Below, in pieces: positions 1-6,387 of a DNA stretch of 13,724 nt. The stretch is from contig JBFWTJ010000081.1 of the NCBI GenBank assembly GCA_050247895.1, positions 1 through 13,724 on the forward strand, given 5' to 3'. Position 1 is the first letter of the stretch, and every line of letters starts with the position of its first letter. Both the position numbers and the translations under genes were made by a program. The stretch is from CAVPEW01 sp050247895. GTDB lineage: Bacteria; Actinomycetota; Acidimicrobiia; Acidimicrobiales; VFJN01. The notes beneath the pieces were generated by a model that saw only the letters and a list, made by a program, of their open reading frames with translations, searched no databases and had not been told where the DNA came from.

Positions 1-295
1 CAGCATCACGCCGCACTCCCAGTTCGAGGCGCAGGTGTACGTGTTGACCCAGTCCGAGGGTGGGCGGCACAAGCCGTTCTTCAGCAACTACCGGCCGCAG
101 TTCTTCTTCCGGACCACCGACATCACCGGGCATGTGACCTTGCCGGAGGGCACGGAGATGTGCATGCCGGGGGACAACACGACGATGACCGTCGAGCTGA
201 TCCACCCGATCGCGATGGACGAGGGCCTGCGGTTCGCCATCCGTGAGGGTGGCCGCACCGTCGGCGCCGGCCGCGTCACCAAGATCCTCAAGTAA
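1..295 (+). CDS. tuf: Elongation factor Tu, C-terminal part (5' truncated by window)
   Basis: This is the last 97 codons of EF-Tu, the GTPase that delivers aminoacyl-tRNA to the ribosomal A site; the reading frame enters at base 2 and ends at TAA 293-295. The visible part is the end of domain II and domain III, with family-typical stretches such as HKPFFSNYRPQFFFRTTD, MCMPGDN and the C-terminus GRTVGAGRVTKILK. The GTPase domain lies outside the window. Only 11 bp separate its stop from rpmG, so the two are probably co-transcribed. Codon choice is strongly biased to C/G-ending codons, as expected for a highly expressed gene. Confidence 0.97.
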   Translation, partial: SITPHSQFEAQVYVLTQSEGGRHKPFFSNYRPQFFFRTTDITGHVTLPEGTEMCMPGDNTTMTVELIHPIAMDEGLRFAIREGGRTVGAGRVTKILK

Positions 296-306
296 GGACC
301 GAGCAC

Positions 307-474
307 ATGGCAAAGGCCTCTGACAAGCGCATCGCCGTCACCCTCGAGTGCACGACGTGCAAGCGCCGCAACTACATCACCACCAAGAACAAGGTGAACG
401 ACCGCGAGCGCATCGAGATGAAGAAGTACTGCCGGTGGGAGCGCTCCCACACGGTCCACAAGGAGACCCGCTGA
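307..474 (+). CDS. rpmG: 50S ribosomal protein L33
   Basis: A 55-residue protein of normal L33 length. It carries ECTTCKRRNY (Cys15, Cys18), the TTKNK segment, KKYC (Cys42) and the C-terminal HTVHKETR. The first pair of cysteines places it with the zinc-type (C+) L33 proteins, but the fourth cysteine position of the classical CxxC...CxxC arrangement is not cysteine here (YCRWERSHT), so three cysteines remain, as in some Bacillus copies. The ATG at 307 follows GGA at 297-299. The gene follows tuf closely and precedes a terminator-like hairpin, so it probably ends the tuf transcript. Confidence 0.95.
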   Translation: MAKASDKRIAVTLECTTCKRRNYITTKNKVNDRERIEMKKYCRWERSHTVHKETR

Positions 475-503
475 CCTCTCGGGTGCTCCCGATCCCCGTC
501 GTC

Positions 504-531
504 GACGCCCCCGGTTCGCCCCGGGGTCGTC
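504..531 (+). terminator. Stem-loop after rpmG, probable terminator or processing hairpin
   Basis: Bases 504-514 pair with 521-531 (GACG, one C/T mismatch, then CCCCGG against CCGGGG) around a six-base loop, giving ten base pairs. A small five-pair hairpin lies just upstream at 479-492. There is no T-run after the stem, which is common for terminator candidates in GC-rich actinobacteria. It lies between rpmG and the sigma factor gene and would separate the tuf-rpmG transcript from the next operon. Confidence 0.55.
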
Positions 532-556
532 ACGCGTCTGCAAAGCTGTCGTCACG
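526..556 (+). repeat. 9-bp direct repeat upstream of the ECF sigma gene
   Basis: GTCGTCACG occurs at 526-534 and again at 548-556, a period of 22 bp (about two helical turns). The second copy runs directly into GTAACTC. The pair lies 30-60 bp upstream of the sigma factor start, where a promoter or activator site would be expected. The first copy overlaps the 3' arm of the upstream stem-loop. I could not assign a convincing -35/-10 pair here; the function is unknown. Confidence 0.4.
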
Positions 557-585
557 TAACTCTCGCCCGGAACGAGAGGTCTGAG

Positions 586-1164
586 ATGGCGATGCCACGT
601 GACGTGGCCGAACTGGTCGCCGCCGCCAAGGACGGCGACCGCAGGGCATTCGAGGATCTGGTGCGCGCGACGCACGCCGAGACGTACACGCTCGCGCTCC
701 GACTGACCGGGAACGAGGAGGACGCGCGCGACGTGGTGCAGGAGGCCTACCTTCGAGCCTTCAAGGGCCTGAAGCGCTTCCGTGGCGACGCGCAGTTCTC
801 CACGTGGATGTACCGCATCACGGCCAACTGCGCCGCCACGCAGCTCGGTCGCCGGGCCCGCCACCGCCACGACCAGCTCGACGACGCCGATCCGGTCGTC
901 GACGAGCGCCCGGCGCACGATCCCCAGGCCCAGGTCGACCTGGGCGAGCTGCGCGACCGGCTGACCGAGGCCCTGGTCGACCTCCCGCCCCGCCTCCGCC
1001 AGGTGGTGGTCCTGCGGGACATCTACGACCTCCCCCACGAGGCGATCGCCGCCGAGCTCGGGATCTCGGAGTCCGCGGCCAAGGTCCGCCTGCACCGGGC
1101 CCGCAAGAAGCTGCGCGACCAGGTCTTCCCCCGCCGCGAGGAGGTGCAGCGCCATGCGGTGTGA
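586..1164 (+). CDS. ECF (group 4) RNA polymerase sigma factor
   Basis: A 192-residue sigma factor of ECF size and layout. Region 2 lies at about residues 18-90, with DARDVVQEAYLRAF for core and -10 recognition and FSTWMYRITAN for melting. An Asp-rich linker spans about 95-120. Region 4 lies at about 125-177, with the helix-turn-helix in LPHEAIAAELGISESAAKVRLHRAR (given here as LPHEAIAAELG and SAAKVRLHRAR). There is no region 1 or 3. ATG 586 is preferred over ATG 592 because GAGAGG at 574-579 lies at the right distance. It overlaps the next gene by 11 nt, and that gene encodes a zinc-binding anti-sigma factor, so the pair is probably co-translated and the sigma factor held inactive until a signal arrives. 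The regulon cannot be read from the sequence. Confidence 0.93.
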   Translation: MAMPRDVAELVAAAKDGDRRAFEDLVRATHAETYTLALRLTGNEEDARDVVQEAYLRAFKGLKRFRGDAQFSTWMYRITANCAATQLGRRARHRHDQLDDADPVVDERPAHDPQAQVDLGELRDRLTEALVDLPPRLRQVVVLRDIYDLPHEAIAAELGISESAAKVRLHRARKKLRDQVFPRREEVQRHAV

Positions 1165-1507
1165 GGAGGTCGTCGAGCGCCTGGCCGGCATCGCCGGGGG
1201 CGATGCCGTGGCCACCGAGGTCGAGCAGCACCACATCGGTCGCTGCCTGAGGTGCCAGGCCGAGCTGGTGCAGTACCGCAAGGTGCTCCGCGCCATGCGG
1301 ACCATGCGCACCGAGGTGCTCGAGCCGGCGCCCGGCGTGCTGGCCGGGGTGCTGGTCGCGCTGGGGGAGGCCGGCGAGCGCCATGCCATCCGCTCGGTGC
1401 TGGACCGCCGGCGGGCCGCGTACCTGGGTGGCCTGGCCGCGGCGACCGCGGCGGGGGCCGGCGCGCTGGTCTTCGCCAACCGCTCCCGCCGGGTCCGCAC
1501 CGCCTGA
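1154..1507 (+). CDS. Zinc-binding membrane-anchored anti-sigma factor
   Basis: A 117-residue protein beginning inside the sigma gene (ATG 1154). The N-terminal half has the zinc-binding anti-sigma signature HX3CX2C (His27, Cys31, Cys34). An additional Cys3 lies 24 residues before the His, close to the position of the fourth zinc ligand in RsrA and ChrR. A hydrophobic Ala/Gly-rich stretch at about residues 90-108 looks like one transmembrane helix, followed by a short Arg-rich tail, so the anti-sigma domain would be cytoplasmic with almost nothing outside. Known proteins of this class bind the cognate ECF factor and release it on a redox or envelope signal. Which signal applies here is not visible. 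The CX2C could be a thiol switch. Confidence 0.85.
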   Translation: MRCEEVVERLAGIAGGDAVATEVEQHHIGRCLRCQAELVQYRKVLRAMRTMRTEVLEPAPGVLAGVLVALGEAGERHAIRSVLDRRRAAYLGGLAAATAAGAGALVFANRSRRVRTA

Positions 1508-1552
1508 GCACGCTCGCCACGACCCCGAGGAGGGTGGGTCGAGGGGGGCTGC

Positions 1553-1558
1553 TACGCT
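1553..1558 (+). promoter_or_regulatory. Candidate -10 element for tRNA-Trp
   Basis: TACGCT lies 16 bp before the first base of the mature tRNA, where a -10 box would give a short 5' leader. No good -35 (TTGACA-like) is seen 16-18 bp upstream; that region is G-rich. Weak, position-based call. Confidence 0.35.
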
Positions 1559-1574
1559 GGCGCGCCGGCCCCCG

Positions 1575-1647
<73 letters not shown>

Positions 1648-1690
1648 CTCCACCGACGGCACCACGCCGCCCGAACCAACGGAACCCGTC

Positions 1691-1996
1691 ATGGCGATGA
1701 ACCGGCAGCAGAAGCGGATGCTCCAACGTCAAGGTCAGATGACCGAGGACGGTGCTCCTGCTGCTCGCAAGCGCTCGGCACCGGCGGCACCCCGCCCTGC
1801 CAAGGAGGAGCGCACGACCCCGGTCCAGTTCCTGCGCGAGGTGCGGGGCGAGCTGCGGAAGGTCGCGTGGCCCACGCGGTCCGAGGTCATCAACTACTCG
1901 ATCATCGTGCTCGTCACCCTGGTCGTCCTGACCGCCTTCGTCGCCGGGCTCGACTGGGTCTTCGGCGACCTGATCCTGAAGCTGTTCGAACGATGA
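1691..1996 (+). CDS. secE: Preprotein translocase subunit SecE
   Basis: A 101-residue SecE, the small clamp subunit of the SecYEG protein-export channel in the inner membrane. Residues 1-43 form a charged, Ala/Pro-rich cytoplasmic extension. The conserved amphipathic segment FLREVRGELRKVAWPTRSEV (46-65) precedes one transmembrane helix at about 69-90. A single-helix SecE is normal outside the enterobacteria. ATG 1691 (GGA at 1681-1683) is chosen over ATG 1697, although the difference is only two residues. The stop overlaps the nusG start (ATGA), so translation is coupled. Confidence 0.95.
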   Translation: MAMNRQQKRMLQRQGQMTEDGAPAARKRSAPAAPRPAKEERTTPVQFLREVRGELRKVAWPTRSEVINYSIIVLVTLVVLTAFVAGLDWVFGDLILKLFER

Positions 1997-2751
1997 GCTC
2001 TGTGACGAACGAGACCCCGACCGACGAGGTCGTCGCCGAGGAGGACGTCGTCGTGCCGACCGACGCCGAGGACGAGCCCGAGGGCACGGTCGACGAGGCC
2101 GAGGGCGCCCGGCCCGACGAAGCGGCCGGCGACGCGCCCGAGGTCGTCGACGCCGAGGACCTCCTGGACGACGCCGTCGCGCCGCCGCCGCCCGAATCGC
2201 CCTACGACCGGCCCGGCCGGTGGTACGTGGTCCACACGCAGTCGGGCTACGAGAAGAAGGTCAAGCAGAACCTCGAGGCCCGGATCTCGTCCATGAACAT
2301 GGAGGAGCGCATCCACGAGGTCGTCATCCCCATGGAGGACGTGGTCGACTTCAAGGGCGGCAAGAAGGTCGTCGTCCAGAAGAAGATGTTCCCGGGCTAC
2401 CTCCTGGTGCGCTGCAACCTCGACGACGACAGCTGGTACGTCATCCGCAACACCCCCGGCGTCACGGGCTTCGTCGGCCAGGGGGCGAAGCCGTCACCGC
2501 TGCGCCGCCGCGACGTCGAGACCTTCCTGCAGGTCAAGGCGGAGGGCCCCGAGGAGCTCGCCGCCCGGGCTCGGCCCCGCCTGGAGTACGAGATGGGCGA
2601 GACGGTCCGGGTCAAGGAAGGCCCGTTCGCCGACTTCTCAGGCCAGATCATCGAGATCAACGAGGACCAGCTCAAGCTCAAGGTGCTGGTCAACATCTTC
2701 GGCCGGGAGACCCCGGTCGAGCTCGAGTTCTCCAAGGTCGCCAAGCTGTAG
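1993..2751 (+). CDS. nusG: Transcription termination/antitermination factor NusG
   Basis: A 252-residue NusG. Residues 1-70 form a very acidic, Asp/Glu/Val-rich extension typical of actinobacterial NusG and probably disordered. The NGN domain (about 75-182) contains RWYVVHTQSGYEKKVKQNL, KKMFPGYLLVR and RNTPGVTGFVG and binds the RNA polymerase clamp. The C-terminal KOW domain (about 198-252) contains GETVRVKEGPFADFSG and FGRETPVELEF, which in the family contacts Rho or ribosomal protein S10. Start ATG 1993 overlaps the secE stop and avoids running the frame back through the tRNA gene. The ordinary SecE-NusG pairing supports the call. Confidence 0.96.
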   Translation: MSSVTNETPTDEVVAEEDVVVPTDAEDEPEGTVDEAEGARPDEAAGDAPEVVDAEDLLDDAVAPPPPESPYDRPGRWYVVHTQSGYEKKVKQNLEARISSMNMEERIHEVVIPMEDVVDFKGGKKVVVQKKMFPGYLLVRCNLDDDSWYVIRNTPGVTGFVGQGAKPSPLRRRDVETFLQVKAEGPEELAARARPRLEYEMGETVRVKEGPFADFSGQIIEINEDQLKLKVLVNIFGRETPVELEFSKVAKL

Positions 2752-2845
2752 CCGCCGGCCCGGCTGGCGTCGCCTCGCCGCCGGCTGGCAGACTTCTCCG
2801 CCGCCCTTCCCGGGCCGCGTCCCCGTTCGCTGACAGGAGCTCCCC

Positions 2846-3274
2846 ATGGCCAAGAAGAAGGTCCTGGCCGTCGTGAAGATCCAGATCCCGGCCGGCCAGG
2901 CCACCCCGGCGCCGCCGGTCGGTACCGCCCTGGGCCCGCACGGCGTCGCCATCATGGACTTCTGCAAGGCGTACAACGCGGCGACGGAATCCCAGCGGGG
3001 CACCATCGTCCCGGTCGAGATCACCGTCTTCGAGGACCGGACCTTCACCTTCGTCCTGAAGACCCCGCCGACGCCGGTGCTCCTGCGCCAGGCGGCCGGC
3101 CTCGACAAGGGCTCGCAGAACCCGGGCCGGGAGTCGGTCGGCTCCGTCACCGACGCCCAGGTCGCCGAGATCGCCAAGACCAAGCTCCCCGACCTCAACG
3201 CCAACGACCTGGAGGCGGCCAAGCTCCAGGTGGCCGGCACGGCCCGCTCGATGGGCCTGCGCGTCGAGGGCTGA
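2846..3274 (+). CDS. rplK: 50S ribosomal protein L11
   Basis: A 142-residue L11, the usual length. The N-terminal domain contains PPVGTALGPHGV, the proline-rich site of the GTPase-associated centre and thiopeptide binding. The C-terminal rRNA-binding domain contains KTPPTPVLL and the end TARSMGLRVEG. AGGAG at 2835-2839 precedes ATG 2846. The 94-bp gap after nusG is GC-rich with repeated GCCGCCGGC, and I see no clear promoter in it. In many bacteria L1 controls rplKA translation at a site near the rplK start; I could not identify that site here. Confidence 0.97.
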   Translation: MAKKKVLAVVKIQIPAGQATPAPPVGTALGPHGVAIMDFCKAYNAATESQRGTIVPVEITVFEDRTFTFVLKTPPTPVLLRQAAGLDKGSQNPGRESVGSVTDAQVAEIAKTKLPDLNANDLEAAKLQVAGTARSMGLRVEG

Positions 3275-3341
3275 CACCACCAACCGAGCTCGACCGGGAG
3301 GACCTCGCCCGGCGGCGCACACCACATGGAGGGAGCCAGAG

Positions 3342-4032
<691 letters not shown>

Positions 4033-4046
<14 letters not shown>

Positions 4047-4062
4047 CCGGCCCGCGTATCCT
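4033..4062 (+). promoter_or_regulatory. Candidate promoter for rplJL
   Basis: TGGACG (4033-4038) and TATCCT (4057-4062) are separated by 18 bp across the end of rplA. The -10 is good and the -35 mediocre. Position before the long rplJ leader agrees with the separate rplJL promoter known in several bacteria. Sequence-only call. Confidence 0.4.
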
Positions 4063-4216
4063 TTCCCGTCCACACAGAACAGCTCGCCAGAGACCTCCGG
4101 CGCCCCGTACGGGGCACAACGGGCCCAGGGCCCACCTGAGCAGGCGGAACTCCACGGCATCGCTCGTCGAGCTCCGCGCGCCGCGCGAGCTCCGAGCAAA
4201 TGGAGAGGAGGTGCCG
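4047..4216 (+). promoter_or_regulatory. Structured 5' leader of rplJL (probable L10 autoregulatory leader)
   Basis: A 170-nt non-coding stretch precedes rplJ, much longer than the other gaps in the operon. It holds GCCCC-GTAC-GGGGC (4102-4115), a GGGCCC-A-GGGCCC tandem (4121-4133), and a hairpin at 4169-4192 (GAGCTC with one bulged C, then GCGC, three-base loop) just ahead of the Shine-Dalgarno GGAGAGGAGG (4202-4211). In many bacteria L10 or the L10-L12 complex binds such a leader to repress rplJL. I did not recognise the precise kink-turn consensus, so the specific family is an inference from position and structure. Confidence 0.5.
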
Positions 4217-4930
4217 ATGGAGAACCCCCGACCGGAGAAGGTCGCGGTGGTCGACGAGGTGCGCGAGCGCCTGGGTTCGACCGATGCCGCGCTGCTCACC
4301 GAGTACCGCGGCCTGAGCGTCGCAGCGATCGGTGAGCTGCGGCGTGCGCTGCGGGCTGCGGGCGGCGACTACAAGATCTACAAGAACACGCTCGTCCGCT
4401 TCGCGGTGCGCGACCTCGGTCTGGCCATCGACGACGAGTTGCTCACCGGGCCGACGGCGATCGCCTTCGTGGGCGAGAAGCCCGACGGTTCCAAGGCCGA
4501 GGCGGTCGAGGTCGCCAAGGCGCTGAAGGACTTCGCCCGGGTCAACCCGGCGTTGGTGGTGAAGGGTGGTGTCCTCGGGGCGAAGTCGCTGACCGCGGCG
4601 GAGGCCCAGGCACTGGCCGACATCGAACCGCGAGAGGTGCTGCTGGCCCGCTTGGCCGGGGCGATCGCTGCGCCGCTGACGCAGTTCGCCGGCCTGTTGC
4701 AGGCCATGCCGCGCGACCTGGCCTACGGCCTGAAGGCCCTGGTCGACCAGAGCGGTGGGGTGGCCGACGACGCGGCTCAGGTCGAGCCGTCCGAGGCCGC
4801 CGACAGCGCCGACTCGGCGGACTCGACCGACTCGGTGGAGTCCACCGACAGCCCCGACGAGACCGACACGTCCCAGGACGACGCCCCGGCGGCCGCCGCC
4901 GACCAGGGCACCGAAGAGAACGAGGAGTAG
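4217..4930 (+). CDS. rplJ: 50S ribosomal protein L10 with acidic Ser/Asp-rich tail
   Basis: L10 (P0) anchors the L7/L12 stalk on 23S rRNA. The core (residues 1-175) shows LLTEYRGLSVAAIGELR, YKIYKNTLVRFAV, GPTAIAF and the helix that carries L12 dimers near residues 140-172. ATG 4217 is preferred over an in-frame GTG at 4211 because GGAGAGGAGG (4202-4211) overlaps that GTG and stands five bases before the ATG. The protein has 237 residues where L10 usually has 165-180. The extra 60 residues are a low-complexity tail of SAD/STD/SPD units rich in Asp, Ser, Thr and Ala. The stop lies 4 bp before rplL. Confidence 0.95.
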   Translation: MENPRPEKVAVVDEVRERLGSTDAALLTEYRGLSVAAIGELRRALRAAGGDYKIYKNTLVRFAVRDLGLAIDDELLTGPTAIAFVGEKPDGSKAEAVEVAKALKDFARVNPALVVKGGVLGAKSLTAAEAQALADIEPREVLLARLAGAIAAPLTQFAGLLQAMPRDLAYGLKALVDQSGGVADDAAQVEPSEAADSADSADSTDSVESTDSPDETDTSQDDAPAAAADQGTEENEE

Positions 4931-4934
4931 AGAG

Positions 4935-5324
4935 ATGGCGACCCTGACCAAGGAAGAGATCCTCGACGGCATCGCGAGCCTCACCGTGCTCGAGCTGTCC
5001 GAGCTGTTGAAGGACTTCGAGGAGAAGTTCGGCGTGACCGCGGCGGCTCCCGTGGCCGTCGCCGCCGCCCCGGCCGGCGGTGCGGCCGCCCCGGCCGAGG
5101 CCGAGGAGGAGAAGGACGAGTTCGACGTCGTCCTCGTCGAGGCCGGCGACAAGAAGATCCAGGTCATCAAGGAGGTGCGCGCCCTGACCAACCTCGGCCT
5201 GAAGGAGGCCAAGGACCTGGTCGACGGCGCGCCCAAGCCGGTCCTGGAGAAGGTGTCCAAGGAGGACGCCGAGAAGGCCAAGGAGGCCCTCGAGGGCGCC
5301 GGCGGCAAGGTCGAGCTCAAGTAG
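4935..5324 (+). CDS. rplL: 50S ribosomal protein L7/L12
   Basis: A 129-residue L7/L12, the multicopy stalk protein that recruits translation factors. The N-terminal dimerisation domain (1-33) contains ILDGIASLTVLELSELLKDF. An Ala/Pro/Gly hinge spans about 35-58. The C-terminal factor-binding domain contains FDVVLVEAGDKKIQVIKEVR and LGLKEAKDLVDGAPK, ending in GGKVELK. The frame is open much further upstream, but ATG 4935 is the family start and is preceded by GAGGAG (4922-4927) inside the end of rplJ. It is the last gene before a strong hairpin and before the insert that separates it from rpoB. Confidence 0.97.
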   Translation: MATLTKEEILDGIASLTVLELSELLKDFEEKFGVTAAAPVAVAAAPAGGAAAPAEAEEEKDEFDVVLVEAGDKKIQVIKEVRALTNLGLKEAKDLVDGAPKPVLEKVSKEDAEKAKEALEGAGGKVELK

Positions 5325-5350
5325 CCGGACCTTCCGAGCCACGCTCGAAG

Positions 5351-5409
5351 CGGAGCCCGCCCCCCGAGGGGCGGGCTCCGTCGCGTCCGGGGCTCCCCGC
5401 CGGGTTTTT
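5351..5409 (+). terminator. Strong hairpin after rplL, probable operon terminator
   Basis: Bases 5351-5363 pair perfectly with 5368-5380 (13 bp, mostly G-C) around a CCGA tetraloop. The T-run TTTTT (5405-5409) follows only after 24 further bases, behind a second weak GC-rich hairpin, so this may be a bipartite terminator or a terminator plus attenuator. It lies 27 bp after the rplL stop and would end or reduce transcription before the accessory operon. Confidence 0.8.
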
Positions 5410-5422
5410 GCCTCACACCGAT

Positions 5423-5468
5423 ACGTAACTAAGGTCGGAGCCGGCGGGTGATCTCGACCGGCGGGTGA
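5423..5468 (+). promoter_or_regulatory. Upstream region of the secreted-peptide operon: shared 8-mer and 11-bp direct repeat
   Basis: Just after the terminator, ACGTAACT (5423-5430) is the same octamer that lies 25 bp upstream of the ECF sigma start (554-561). It is followed by an 11-bp direct repeat, CCGGCGGGTGA at 5441-5451 and 5458-5468, period 17 bp. The repeat looks like an operator or a pair of binding sites within the 5' untranslated region, and its second copy adjoins the Shine-Dalgarno. No convincing -35/-10 with normal spacing was found, so the promoter class is open. Confidence 0.4.
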
Positions 5469-5478
5469 GGAGTCGTAG

Positions 5479-5820
5479 ATGAGATCCATCGCCCGCGCAT
5501 CGCTCGTCCTCTTGCTCGCCACACCCCTCACGATCGGTGTCGCGTCGGCAGGCGACAACTGGAACGTCGCCTCTCGCGGTTGCGGCCGCAACATGATGCT
5601 GAACTTCAACTACCCGCAGTCGTCTGCACGGACCCAACGCGTCGACGGGAGCTGCGATTCGGCGCTCGGCGTCGCCATCGAGTTCGGCCAGGGATCCGTG
5701 ACGGCGCCGAGGTGGGGTTCAGCGTCGACCAGCACGACGCTGTTCCACAAGGGGACGATCACCGGTTCTCGCCACTATGGCTGCCCGACCTGCCGGGGGA
5801 CCTACCTGGCGGCGGTCTGA
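5479..5820 (+). CDS. Small secreted four-cysteine protein, candidate secreted peptide/effector
   Basis: A 113-residue protein with a clear Sec signal peptide: basic MRSIARAS, a hydrophobic core to about residue 20, and a VASA-GD cleavage site after Ala24. The mature part has about 89 residues with four cysteines (35, 59, 102, 105), the last two in a CPTC motif near the C-terminus. It is rich in Gly, Ser, Thr and Arg and has no double-glycine leader. GTGAGGAG (5465-5472) gives a good start at ATG 5479. I do not recognise the family. Size, secretion and the following ABC genes resemble bacteriocin loci of the lactococcin-972 type, but the sequence does not clearly match that family. It could also be a signalling peptide or the exported cargo of the transporter. 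Confidence 0.75.
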   Translation: MRSIARASLVLLLATPLTIGVASAGDNWNVASRGCGRNMMLNFNYPQSSARTQRVDGSCDSALGVAIEFGQGSVTAPRWGSASTSTTLFHKGTITGSRHYGCPTCRGTYLAAV

Positions 5821-5823
5821 GCT

Positions 5824-6387
5824 GTGACGGTTTCGTCCCTTCGTCGTCTCGCCGTGGTGATCCTGGTGATCGCAGCGGCATGCGGTGCCGGTGAGAGCCA
5901 GGACCGTGGGTCCGGTGCGGTGGCGGACGCCCTGGCCACCGCAGAGGTGCAGGGTTGGTCTGCCCACGCCAGCCTCCTCGCCGACGGGGAGCTGACCCTG
6001 GCGGATCTCGACGCCGCGTGGCAGATGTACGGCGACTGCATCCGCGCGGGTGGTGGCGAGGTCACCGAAGCGAGCCTCGACCTCCTCGATTCGAGGAACT
6101 ACGGGGGGGACACCATGAGGAACGGCTTGTCGGTACCCGCCTTCGACGCGCTCCTCGACGAGTGCCAGCCGCCCTTCAACGTGCTCGCGTCGACGTACGT
6201 CTCTCTGGGTGAGCCGCACCTGGGAGCCGACGTTGCCGGTCCGCTGGTGGAGTGCCTGGTGGCCGCCGGCCTCGACGTGGAAGACGTCGCCGACGCGGAG
6301 CGTCTCGTGTACGAGGTCATGGGCGCGTCGTCTCATCCTTCCGCCGAGCTCGTGGACGGTTGCGTTCGGCAGGTGCTCGCGAGGTGA
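5824..6387 (+). CDS. Putative lipoprotein of unknown function
   Basis: A 187-residue protein starting at GTG 5824, 3 bp after the preceding stop, with little Shine-Dalgarno, so translation is probably coupled. A short basic n-region (SLRRL) and hydrophobic core end in IAAAC (Cys20), a plausible although not ideal lipobox with Ala at -3. The rest is soluble and acidic, with four more cysteines (72, 114, 144, 180) that could form two disulfides outside the membrane. Two segments have a similar cysteine-plus-small-residue pattern (DCIRAGG and ECLVAAG), hinting at an internal duplication. Family unknown. In the operon it could be an immunity protein or an accessory binding lipoprotein for the transporter. 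Confidence 0.7.
   Translation: MTVSSLRRLAVVILVIAAACGAGESQDRGSGAVADALATAEVQGWSAHASLLADGELTLADLDAAWQMYGDCIRAGGGEVTEASLDLLDSRNYGGDTMRNGLSVPAFDALLDECQPPFNVLASTYVSLGEPHLGADVAGPLVECLVAAGLDVEDVADAERLVYEVMGASSHPSAELVDGCVRQVLAR

Noticed and set aside
569..573. GGAAC just upstream of the sigma start as an ECF -35 element
   Set aside because: A -10 at the required distance would fall inside the coding sequence beyond the Shine-Dalgarno, so it cannot drive the full gene.
88..1500. A 470-codon minus-strand open frame across tuf, rpmG and the sigma/anti-sigma genes
   Set aside because: It crosses several convincing genes in antisense and has an Arg/Ala-rich composition typical of shadow frames.
4211..4213. 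GTG at 4211 as the rplJ start
   Set aside because: The Shine-Dalgarno GGAGAGGAGG runs into this codon, while ATG 4217 has the correct five-base spacing.
5408..5431. TTGCCT (5408) with TAACTA (5426) as a promoter for the secreted-protein operon
   Set aside because: The spacer is only 12 bp, too short for a housekeeping promoter, and the -35 would sit in the terminator T-run.
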